From NCBI GenBank assembly GCA_033439765.1, contig JAULSN010000004.1:2552001-2616000 (forward strand): DNA of 64,000 nucleotides, given 5' to 3'. Below the pieces are notes generated by a model. The model was not told the DNA's origin, ran no database searches, and worked only from the letters and a program-made list of their open reading frames with translations. The stretch comes from Lasiosphaeria ovina. Taxonomy: Eukaryota; Ascomycota; Sordariomycetes; Sordariales; Lasiosphaeriaceae. This document shows, piece after piece, positions 11,346 to 21,043 of this stretch. Made by a program: the position numbers and the translations under genes. The stretch's first letter is position 1, and the number at the start of each line of letters is the position of its first letter.

Positions 11346-11427
11346 GGCGTGGTGGCAGAGCGGTCTAATGCGCAAGACTAGAAATCTTGTTCCTTCGGGA
11401 GCGTCTGTTCGAATCAGGCCCACGTCG
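11346..11427 (+). tRNA. tRNA-Ser (anticodon AGA)
   Basis: An 82-nt cloverleaf. The acceptor stem GGCGTGG pairs with CCACGTC (one G-T pair) and is followed by discriminator G. The anticodon stem CAAGA/TCTTG encloses loop CTAGAAA with anticodon AGA, reading TCT (Ser). A long variable arm (TTCCTTCGGGAGC) is typical of serine tRNAs. The T arm is GTCTG-TTCGAAT-CAGGC. There is no intron. A T-rich tract (TTTCTTTTTTTC) starts 5 bp downstream and should act as RNA polymerase III terminator. CCA is not encoded, as expected for a eukaryote. Confidence 0.97.
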
Positions 11428-13072
11428 AGATCTTTCTTTTTTTCTTTTTTTCTTCTTTCTTGTCTTACTTTATTCAAGGTAGCTACGTACGTTTTGGTTT
11501 TGGTCTTTCAAAGTTGGTACGTGCTCGAGTTTGGATTGGTTAGTTGGCTGGTTGTTGTTGGTGTCTTGGTCGTGGCTTTGGTTAGTATGGACATGTTGAT
11601 GGGCGGCTTCTTGCTGCTTTGTTGGGTAACCTACATGACCTTCAGAACTTATAATCGGTAGGCATTTGGGTTTTAGTGGTTTAGCAGTACTTGTCTATTT
11701 CTTGACTTGGAGCTTTATGGGATTGCTTCTGGTTGGTCTGGTTGTTGTTTACAAGAGAATAGCTGAGCCAGTACCCTCTTTTCCCTCGCTCAAGCCAGGC
11801 TGTTTAGGGGAAAAGGGGTAAACGCCAAAACAATGAAATAACACATATGTAGAAGACACATTGGTGTACCACAGTTAACCAGAGTTCTGTGCTAATCCTG
11901 TACTGGAACGTGTTGTCGGTGGCTCTGTTTGGAACACACAGCCTTAGCCAACTAGCAGCCACGATGAAACTGTGATATTCACATTGTCTCTGTCTGTCAA
12001 CCTTTATTTTCCCATCACTTGCCTGTACTATTGCAGCCTGTCTCTATTTTCGAATCTTGCTACGTTGTATCTCGCTCTTGCCACTTGCTACCAGCACCCA
12101 TGGCCGCCACGCCTCGGACACAAGCCATAGAACGGGCTATTTGTAGTTGGAGGGGTCCATATCCATCACTGGCTGAATGATGTGATGTACCCTTAGGGTC
12201 ATCCTTAAATAACCTAGGTACTTCGTTCACCTGAACGGAGCCACCGAAGCCAATGTACCGACTCTCGGCATTCACCAGAGAATCGTGGAATGCCGACTTT
12301 CGAGCGCAGCGAGCAGCTCGCCGCAGGCGCCCCCAGAGGGCCGCCGGAGGCAATAAAAACAATGAAAAGGCCGTTCAGCTACCCCTTCCTGGCTGGTCAT
12401 TCTGAAGTGCTTTGTACCTTACTTGTGGTAACTAACGTCTGAGTACTTCGATACAGTAACTTGGAATCTGTAATTGTATGTCAGTTTGGAGGAAGGCGTG
12501 CTATTTATCCTTTGAGACTTCCATCTTAGGTGTCGACGACCATCAAGATTCGCGTCTGGCTGGGACGGGTGGTGGTGGTGGTGGTGGTGGTGAGCTGGAT
12601 TAGTTAGTCATGGAAGCTTAGGTTGTCCCCCTTTCAAGTTCCCTTCGGTTTCCCTCAATACTACTAAGCACCCCTGCATATACGGCTCCCTGAAGCTGAG
12701 TGAGCCGCCGCCGTGTGCCCGCCTGGCACTGGCACCAATGCGGCAGCGGCAGATTGCGGCCGTCAGCTTCACACCCGATTCGGACCAATTGAGCCATTCA
12801 GCAGTATTTAGAATGCGCTAGTCGGATGCTGCGGCGCGGTAGTTCCCGCGTCGCGGTTGCATCGTCTCGTCTCGACCTGACTTTTGGATTTCGAATTGAG
12901 AACTGGATTTGGGGGTGGTCGAGCTGACTGCCAAGTCTGTCTGACATAACTGTCACTTCACTGCACAGCTTACTGGAAACGAAACGATGGACATGGCCGT
13001 GATTTTGGCGACTTGGTTTTGATCAAGCCAAGCAGTCAGTCAGTCAGTCAGTCAGTCAATCAATCTGCCGCC
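11428..13072. other. Intergenic region upstream of the GH55 gene
   Basis: No gene is seen. It holds the second copy of the GC-rich element (12329-12380), a (GGT)n tract at 12570-12592 and a (CAGT)n tract at 13031-13055 just before the GH55 start. The 100-codon open frame on the minus strand over 12060-12362 runs through the repeat element and resembles no known family. Confidence 0.55.
12329..12380. repeat. Two-copy GC-rich element, copy B
   Basis: The 25-bp core at 12329-12353 matches copy A at 24 of 25 positions. It is followed by a 15-bp A-rich spacer and GGCCGTTCAGCT (12369-12380), 11 of 12 identical to copy A. Same order and strand as the copy at 8419-8486. Confidence 0.7.
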
Positions 13073-15899
13073 ATGAGGGCCGCTTCTCTCATATGGGCAG
13101 CCGTGGCGGCGTGGTCTCCGGCGATGGCGGCGACGTGCTCGGGCCCCACCGCGTCCAACCCGCCACCGCAACAGTGGTGGCGGGCCGTGGCCGACCACAA
13201 CGGCACCACGCCACACAGCGCCGATGCCACGTTCCAGCACTACCGCAATGTGGTAGCCTACGGCGCCGACGCCACCGGGGCCGAGGACTCGTCGCAGGCC
13301 TTCAACGACGCCGTGGTGGCGTGGAACCGGACGGCCAACACGGTCACCACGCTGCCGGCCTACGTGTACGTGCCGCCGGGCCGCTACCGCATCCGCAAGC
13401 CCATCCAGCTGCTCGTTAACACCTTCCTGGTCGGCGACGCCTTGGACCCGCCGACGCTGCTCGCCGACGCGGCCCTCGACGCAAGCCCCGTCGTGCGCGG
13501 CTACGACGCCCACCAGGGCGAGGGCAGCGCCAACAAGAACTTCTACATGGCCCTGCGGAACTTTTTCATCGACACCACCGCCATCGCCCCCGTCGTCTAT
13601 GCCCGCGCCCTCGACTGGTCCGTCTCCCAGGGCTGCAGCCTGACCAACGTCCACGTCGTCATGCCCCCGGCCTCGAACCACACGGGCATCACCATGGAGA
13701 ACGGCGGCTCGGGCAACGTCATTTCCGACTGCGTGAGTTTCTTCCTGCGGCAGACCAACGACAGCAGCTAATTCTCGAGTAGTCGTTCAAGGGCGGCGCC
13801 GTCGGCATCGAGCTGTTCAACCAGCAGTACCTGCTCAAGGGCCTGACCTTTGACGGCTGCGCCACCGCCATCTACGTCAAGACGGCGTACGTCGTCACCG
13901 TGCAGGGCTGCGCCTTTAGCAACTGCCTCTACGGCGTCGACATGGCCCGCACCAACGGCACCGCCTCGGCTGCCAGCGACGGCGTCGTCGGTGCCGTGTC
14001 CGTCGTCGACTCGTCCGCCACCAACTGCGCCGCCGGCGTCAACGTGCTGGTCTCGGCCCAGGGCCAGGGCGGCGCCTCGCTCGTGCTCGACAACTTCGCC
14101 GTCAGCAACGCTACCGCCGTGAGGTCCTCGACGGGCTCCACGCTGCTTGCGGGCGCTGTGGCGGCGGGCCAGGCGTGGGTGATGGGGAATACGTGAGTCC
14201 TTTCTTGTTTTATTTGTTTTTATTTCTGAGCATCCCCTTTTCGTCTGATTCCCATCTGGTGATGTCGCTAACACAAGACTCCCCAGCAACCCTGGCGACT
14301 ACCAGTCAGGCCAGACCTACACCATCAACCAGCCGGCCAGCCTCGTCGCCAACGGCAAGTACTTCACGGCCCCCCTGCCGCAGTACGAAAAATACGGCGC
14401 CGACCAGGTCGTCAACGTCATGGCCGACGCGCAGTTCCGCGTCTACGGCGACAGTAAGTTGCCGTGTCCACCCATCAGTCTCACAGAGACAAGAAGACAC
14501 GCCTGACAAAACACAGACTCGCACGACGACGGCCCGGCCATCAACGCCATCCTGGCCAAGGCGGCGGCCGCCTGCCACATCGTCTTCTTCCCGCAGGGCA
14601 TCTACCGGACCAACTCGACCATCGAAGTACCGGCGGGCAGCCGGCTGGTAGGCGACGTGCTGAGCGTCATCTCGGGCGCGGGGGCCAACTTCAGCGACGG
14701 CGACAACCCGCGGCCCATAATCCGCGTCGGCCAGCCCGGCGACCGCGGCGTGGCGCAGCTGACCGATTTTTTGGTGACTGTGGCCGACGTGCTGCCCGGC
14801 GCGGTGGCCGTGCAGGTCAACATGGCGGGCGCGACCCCGGGGGACGTCGGCCTGTGGAACTGCGTCGTGCGCGTCGGCGGGGCGCTCGACTCGCTGGTCG
14901 GCAGCACCGACAAGTGCGCGGGCCCGGACCCGGCTAGTTGCAAGGCCGCCTTCGCGCTGCTGCACGTGGGCCGGACGGCGTCGGCGTATTTCGAGGGCTT
15001 CTGGGGATGGGTTGCTGGTGGGTTTACCTTCTCTCTTCCTCTCGTCCCCCCTAACCATCTCACATCTCACTAACCCCCTCCCCCCCTTTGAACCAGACCA
15101 CAACCTCGACGACCCGTCAACAGCCCAAAACATCGCCGTCGGCCGGGGGGTCCTCGTCGAGAGCTCGCCGGGGCCCGTGTGGCTGGTCGGCACGTCGTTC
15201 GAGCACACCACGCTCTACCAGTACGGATTCCACAACAGCGCCAACGTGCTCGCGGCGGGCCTGCAGACGGAGCCGCCGTACTGGCAGGGCGCCAACACGC
15301 CGCAGCGCGCGCCGGCGCCGTTTTCCCCCTTTCCCTCTTCGTCGCCATCGCCGTCGCCATGGACAAACGACCCCACCTTCGCCAACTGCGCGGCCCAGAA
15401 CGCGCGGGACAACGCGCAGTGCTTCCGCGCGTGGGCGCTGCACGCACTCAACACCTCCACAACCACGGTCCACGGCGCCGCCATGTGGGCCTTTTTCAAC
15501 GGCATGGCCGACAACGGCTGGCGCGACGCCGCGTGCGCGGCGACTGCCGGCGTGTGCCAGCTCAACGCGGCCTACGTCGGCGGCTTGGGGAGTAAGGACC
15601 TGTACTGGTTCTCGCTCGCCACCAAGGCCACCGCCAATGTCGTGTACGACGATGCTGGCGGTGGAGCGGGCGTGGCGACGGCGCAGGACGCGAACCGCGG
15701 CGCCTGGGGCGGGCTGGTGGCGGCGTATCTGCGCGATGCTGCCGGCGCCGGCGCGGGCGTTGCGGGTGGAGGCGGTGGTGGGAGTGGAGGCGGTGGGAAG
15801 GATGGGAATGGCGCTGCGAGGATGGGGACGGGGGGGGTGGGGACGGTGATCGGGTGGGTGCTGGCGTGCGGGCTGGCCGCGGTGGGGTTAGTGGTGTAG
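13073..15899 (+). CDS. GH55 beta-1,3-glucanase-like protein, secreted and probably GPI-anchored
   Basis: Five exons: 13073-13732, 13783-14192, 14287-14453, 14517-15017 and 15097-15899, giving 626 aa. GH55 enzymes cleave beta-1,3-glucan from the non-reducing end or internally and act on cell walls outside the cell. The protein shows the two pectate-lyase-like beta-helix repeats of the family (Pectate_lyase_3). The first begins near residue 55 (YRNVVAYGADATGAEDSSQAF) with VPPGRYRI. The second begins near residue 375 with FRVYGDNSHDDGPAINAIL and FFPQGIYRTNSTIEV. An N-terminal signal peptide ends near AMAA. The C-terminus has a G/S-rich linker and a hydrophobic tail (VIGWVLACGLAAVGLVV), typical of a GPI signal. 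Somewhat shorter than common GH55 exoglucanases (about 750 aa), so activity is not certain. All joins keep frame. Confidence 0.86.
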
Positions 15900-16269
15900 T
15901 GAGAAGTGATGTACATGTACACCTAGATAAAATGTAATGAGTAATGCAGCGACTTGTTCTTGCGGCTGGGTTCTTGTGAGTGTCAACTGTCAGTTGCGCG
16001 AAGTTTTTGAAGCTTTGAGACGTGATAATTGCCGACCTATATTGTGCTCGTTGGAGGCAGTTTACCATGCAAGAAGCAAGGAGGAATAAATACTCCGCAT
16101 CTCCCATCCAACAAAGTACCTTGGGAACCACCACAGAGAGCAAAACAGCGTGTTATCTACCTACCTTGCCGAATATTCTCCTGTGTTTACCATGCCATAC
16201 CATACCCAACCCAACTGAACGGTGAACCCAGCCCACCCCAAACAAATGAACAAACAACCAGACCAAAGC
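15900..16269. other. Convergent intergenic region, GH55 and bZIP tails
   Basis: Short 3'-to-3' spacer. I see only probable 3' untranslated sequence and a short CATACCATACC repeat near 16190-16205. Confidence 0.6.
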
Positions 16270-18130
16270 TCACAGCTCAAAAACCAACGGCTCCTCGCCG
16301 CGGCTCTCGCGCCACGCGTTGGTCGCCGCCTTGACCGACGTGCACCCGCGCAGCAGAAACGCCCACTTGCGCGCAAAGCCCGCCGACACCTCCCACCCGC
16401 GCGCGTCCCACGGCTCCTTCCCTGTTTATACCGTCCGTATTAGATACAATAGATGGAATAGTCAGAGGAGGGAGGGAGAGAAAAAAAAAACTCACAGAGG
16501 ATCCAGCCGCGCACCGCAGCCTCGTTGAAGCCCTCAAACAGCCCGCCCATGACGTCGCTGCACAGCTCGTCCGGGTCGTACTGCCCGTCGAGCAGGATCA
16601 GGTTGTCGCGCAGCTGTGGCGAGGGGATCGTGTCGATCCTGCGGGTCGAGGGGGGGTGTGTTAGCTTTATGTTTTTATTTTTCATGTCCAATGTGTGGTG
16701 GAAGATGGCGGCTGGAGGGTATGGCGGTGGCTAGGGGTGTGAATAGGGGCTACCTAGGTGAGGTGGAGGGCTGGTGCTGATGAGGGTGGGTAGATAGATG
16801 GGCTGGCAAAGGCGTTTATGTGTATGTGAGAGTGTCGCAAATGGTGTGTAGGAAGGGTGTTCGAGGGGGAAGAGCAAAGAGCGCCGTGCAATGTCTTCTG
16901 TGAACTGGAGTGTGAGGGAGATAGCAGAGAGCCCCCTTCCTCTTTCCTCTCCTCCTTTCTCTCGTCTATGCCAACATGACGCACATCACAGGGACGAACC
17001 AACAAACCATCGAGAGAGCAAAAACCAACTCACCACGGCGCGTGCGCCACCGTGCGCTGCAGCTCCGTCGGCATCAGCGCCTCGGGCACCGTGCCGCCGC
17101 GGCCCGGGTTACGGTACTCCGTCTGGACATGCAACGCAGCAGAGCATTCCATCGGCAGCGTGTCGAGCAGCGACAGGATGGCCATGTTGGTTATGGTGCC
17201 GCGGAGCACGTTGTACTGCACGATCGTGATGAAGAGATGGTCGGGCGACAGCGGGAAGATGAGATCCGGCTTCGGGATCGTCGGCCCCGAGTCCGGCGTC
17301 ACGTAGGGAATCAGGGGCGGGATGAGGGGCGGGCGTCCCTGCGGGCCAGTGGCGAGCCACGAGAGGTAGGGCGAGTAGTGGCTGTCCTTGTGCTTGGACT
17401 GGTGCTGGAGCTGGCTTAGGTTTGGGGGCAAGTGGTAGTAATGCTGGACCTGGCTCGGGTTGGGGGGCAGGTGGTGGTAATGGTGGTGGTGGTGGACTAC
17501 GTCGAGTTGCCACTGGCCGGCTGGCACTGGCGCTGGCGCTGGGTCGCTGACAAGCGGCACATCCTGTTTGTCACCGGGTAGATCCTGTCCATCCGGCTCG
17601 CCATCGTCACCCCGGAACAAGGATAGCGTGGCAGGGTCGGGAGGGCCGATGTTCATGTCAGATAGGACAGAAGCCCTTGAACCCCCATGCTCAGCTGGCT
17701 CGGATGGCCCTGCCGAGGAGGCCAAGACCAGCCCAGATGCCGTCCCTGGTTGCTCTGCCTCCGCCTTCCGCTTCCCTAGTGCCGGGACCGCATTAGCCAT
17801 GCCTCTACTACTCTCCGATAGGGCGGCAACTCCCTAGGTGGCGGACAGTAAAACGAGCCGAGAGGCCGTGCCTCCATTCTCGTCGGGGCATGAGATGGCC
17901 CGGCCAGGGTGGATTGGACTTACGCCAGGCTCGAGCATGGAGCCTGTTCTGCCGCCTCCTCCTCTCGGCCGGACTCGTGAGGCCGGTCCAGTCGTCGTCA
18001 TCGGTGCGGACCTGCCACGAGGTTTCTCTTAGCAAGTCGGCTGGGATACGCCTGATATCAATCTGCACTGTACCTCGCTGAGGCGCTGCCTCGTGGGCAC
18101 CGCGATGATGCGCGGTTCTGGCTGTGCCAT
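16270..18130 (-). CDS. bZIP transcription factor with C-terminal DUF3425
   Basis: Five exons on the minus strand: 18074-18130, 17924-18011, 17034-17775, 16496-16638 and 16270-16421, giving 393 aa. The bZIP basic region is split by an intron and rebuilt by joining DWTGLTSPAERRRRQNRLHA with RAWRKRKAEAEQ. It carries the N-x7-R signature (N41, R49). The long middle exon has a His/Pro-rich stretch (HHHHHYHH, two LPPN-SQ repeats), then DUF3425: PLSPDHLFITIVQYNVLRG, LQRTVAHAPWIDTIPSPQLR, DELCSDVMGGLFEG and EPWDARGWEVSAGFARKWA near the end. Fungal bZIP-DUF3425 proteins are nuclear regulators, some local to secondary-metabolite or stress genes. A start at 17800 would drop the bZIP and is rejected. The first exon, MAQPEPRIIAVPTRQRLSE with a GTACAG donor, is the least certain part. 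It is divergent from the SDR gene. Confidence 0.83.
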
Positions 18131-18647
18131 CTTGGGTGCCGTATACTACACGCCGTCTCATGCACTCTGCTTATCCCCGCAGCTGTCTAGTGGTGTGGAC
18201 TCTACATGTCGGCTTCTGAGGCGTGGATGCCTACGAGTCCGGCCCCCTTTATACACAAGCAGACCGCAGAACTGCAACCCAGGTCGCGGCCGGGGTGTGC
18301 ACCCGGAAAGCCCCCAACACGGCAACCATCCAATGGGACTGTGGTCCAATCCCTGCTTCATGCACTCTGCTTATGCGCTAGGGCCCGATTTAGACGTGTG
18401 GCTGCTTGACGTCCTTTGCTGGGCCAGCCCGATCGACTCATTTCAAGACACAGAACGTCCACTCATCACTGCGCTCTGAGACGTCCCGTCAGGAATGCAC
18501 GAGGTGACGAGACATCATGGCCAGATATAAAAATGGCTGCACCCTCGATCAGCCATCGAATATGTTGGATAGACTCCGAGCATCAAAACAGTTCGACTGC
18601 GACCCTGATTAGCCGAGACTAAGGAGCAACAACAGCATAACGGCAAC
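18131..18647. promoter_or_regulatory. Shared divergent promoter of bZIP factor and SDR enzyme
   Basis: A 517-bp region between two outward-facing genes. It contains a perfect 17-bp direct repeat (TCATGCACTCTGCTTAT) at 18158-18174 and 18358-18374, exactly 200 bp apart. I cannot place a TATA box or a bZIP site with confidence. Confidence 0.55.
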
Positions 18648-19651
18648 ATGCCACGACTCGACGGCTTTGTGGACTTCGACCCGGAAAAGGAAGTTCCATC
18701 ACTGGACGGCAAAGTGCTATTCATTACTGGAGGTAACTAGGGTGTTTTCAGTGTATCTGTGTCCAAAACCCGGGCTTGTAAGACTGACACTCGCCAGGAA
18801 CCGCTGGCTTGGGCCGAGAGTCCGTCGTCCTGCTGGCCCAGCACGACCCGTCGCACATTTACTTCACAGGGCGTGATGTCAAGGCGGCAGAGTCGCTCAT
18901 CGCCGAGGTGAAGGAGAAGAAGCCGGCCGTGGGCCTAACGTTTGTCGCGCTAGACATGACCTCGCTGGCATCGGTCAAAGCCGCCGTCGCGGCCGGCTTC
19001 TCGCACGACCGCCTCGACCTCCTCATGTGCAATGCCGGCGTCATGGCTCTTCCGGCGGGGCTCAGCAAGGACGGCTTCGAGATCCAGTTCGCCATCAACC
19101 ACCTGGCGCACGCCATGATGATCCAGCAGCTGCTGCCCGTGCTGGACCGGACAGCCGAGCAGCCGGATTCGGACGTGCGCGTCGTCTGCCTGACCTCGAC
19201 GGGCTGGCGCGGCCACCCGAGACAGGGCATCGAGTTCGACAAGGTGCGCACGACGCAGGAAGGCCTGGCCGGGTCGTGGGTGCGCTACGGGCAGAGCAAG
19301 CTCGCCAACGTCATCTACGCTTCCGAGCTCGCCCGACGACACCCTCGCATCCTCAGCGTGTCGCTGCACCCGGGCGTCATCAAGACCGGGCTGGTCTCGT
19401 CGCTGCCCGTGGCCAAGAGGAAGTTTGTGGAATGGAGTATCAAAGTCACGGGCGACGCATTCACGAGCCCTGAGAAGGGCGCATACAACCAGATCTGGGC
19501 CGCCACCTACAAGAGGAGCGACATGTCCAACGGCTCCTTTTACATGCCTATTGGCGTACTCAGCGACAAGATGTTCGACAAGGCCGCAAAGAGCGAAGAA
19601 CTCGCAAAGAAGCTGTGGGAATGGACCGATGAAGTCTTGGCCGAGTACTGA
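18648..19651 (+). CDS. Short-chain dehydrogenase/reductase, retinol-dehydrogenase-like
   Basis: Two exons, 18648-18732 and 18798-19651, give 312 aa. The splice falls inside the cofactor loop and rebuilds TGGTAGLG (about residues 27-34), the TGxxxGxG dinucleotide-binding motif of classical SDRs. Other hallmarks are the LDMTSLASV segment, CNAGVM (about 107), CLTSTGW for the catalytic serine and YGQSK (catalytic Tyr and Lys, about 192-196). It therefore should oxidise or reduce an alcohol or ketone with NAD(P)(H). The substrate cannot be told. The layout resembles RDH/WWOX-like SDRs that fungi carry in many copies, often beside regulatory or secondary-metabolite genes. No signal peptide or membrane segment is seen, so it is probably cytosolic. 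It shares a 517-bp promoter with the bZIP-DUF3425 gene, which could regulate it. Confidence 0.88.
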
Positions 19652-20434
19652 GCGTTATCAGGGCCATTGGTTTATACTTTGTACAATACAATATTCGAGA
19701 CTTGGGGTTTTGTATGATACCGGCAGTGACAAGCAGGTTCTGAGGAAGTTGCAGAGTTGGAGAGGAAACCGAAATTACCTTAGAGGCGGTTGGACTCTTT
19801 AGGTTCAATTTCCCGCATCAATTCAGGTCCAGGTAGCATGCTACCAAGCCGGGAAGCTACTACCCAAGGTCCAATTCCAGTCAGTTTGCTGTGCAGCGAG
19901 TAAGGAGGAAAGCGCGGGTGGTAAGCGGTCGAAGCTTGTGACTCGTGCGGGGCCAAGCTGCTCCCGCCATCGACAGTTCGAGAAAGTAGGCTTCCGCCCC
20001 ATGTGGGGTAACAAACCGGGGAGGCTTCAGTGCCCTGGCCATGGCAATAGCGCTAACCGTCCCTCGGCACGCGCCATTCGGGCTGACGAACCGCCCGCGC
20101 AGCTGACTCGACATTGCTCCCCACCTTTTTGGAGGGAAGCTTGCGAGGTGGAATGCGCCGAGGTTCGATTCACATGTGCGGGCGGACAAGACAACCGGCG
20201 TCATCGCATCCGGACGAGTCCCCCCTAAAAAAAGGACCACCGTCGAGGCCGAGCCTCTCTTTAAAGTTTCCCCCTCCATCAAGCCTCTGAGCACTACTCC
20301 CTCCCCCTTTTACCACAAACTGTTATAGCTGCACCTGGAAGCCGTCATCCTGCATCGCCTCTCCCACCTTCTCCGCTCCCCACAGTCACCCATTGCCGAG
20401 CCCCAAACCTTCAACCCCAAAAACCGCATTCACC
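19652..20434. other. Intergenic region upstream of the SCP2 gene
   Basis: No gene is seen. The last 200 bp are C/T-rich (CTCCCTCCCCC-type tracts at 20295-20310 and 20365-20390), as in strong fungal promoters. Confidence 0.55.
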
Positions 20435-21043
20435 ATGTCTCTCAAGAACGGTAAGCTGCCGCTGGCGCTGGCGCCCCCCACGTCCATTCACCACGGAGAA
20501 CCTCGCGCACTGGGTTTTGTGTGCGCACGCGACCCGTGGCCGCCAGACAATCGTGTACCTCGACAGGACGGATAAGCTAAGACATTTGCCGCTCGGCCAC
20601 AGACAAGTTCCCCTCCTCGGCCGCCTTTGACGCCATCAACACGGCCATCAGCGCCAGCGAGGCCGATCGCAAGGACGCCATCAAGCAGGGCAACGCCGTG
20701 TTCGCCTTCACGCTCAAGAACGCGGCCGGCGAGACCGACAGCTGGCACATTGACCTCAAGAACAAGGGCACGGTTGGCAAGGGCCTGGGCGAGAAGCCCA
20801 CAGGTTAGTCGCAGCAACGCCCCAGAGTTGGTGGGAGACCACGTGCGCTAACGTTCATCTCTTCCGCCCCTTTGACAAGTGACCCTCCAGCTCTCCGAGG
20901 CCGACTTCGGCAGCCTCGTCGCCGGCAAGGCCAATGCCCAGCGGTTATTCATGTCGGGCAAGCTCAAGATCAAGGGCGACGTCATGAAGGCCACCAAGCT
21001 GGACCCCATCCTCAAGAAGGCCCAGACCAAGGCCAAGTTGTAA
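20435..21043 (+). CDS. SCP2 sterol-carrier / lipid-transfer protein, peroxisomal (POX18-like)
   Basis: Three exons, 20435-20450 (16 nt), 20603-20803 and 20880-21043, give 126 aa beginning MSLKNDKFPSSAAFDAI. The whole protein is one SCP2 domain: ASEADRKDAIKQGNAVFAFTLKN, then WHIDLKNKG, VTLQLSEADFGSLVAGK and AQRLFMSGKLKIKGDVMKATKL. SCP2 proteins hold fatty acyl-CoA or sterols in a hydrophobic tunnel and support peroxisomal beta-oxidation. The C-terminus is AKL, a classical type 1 peroxisomal targeting signal, which supports that location. Length fits the stand-alone fungal form (POX18 of Candida, about 127 aa). The tiny first exon followed by a 152-bp intron is common in highly expressed fungal genes. 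Confidence 0.92.

Noticed and set aside
12060..12362. 100-codon minus-strand frame overlapping the GC-rich element
   Set aside because: Starts inside the repeat element and shows no family. Possibly repeat-derived, but nothing supports a gene.
17776..17800. ATG at 17800 as start of the DUF3425 gene
   Set aside because: It lies in the intron needed to rebuild the bZIP basic region; using it would lose the DNA-binding domain.
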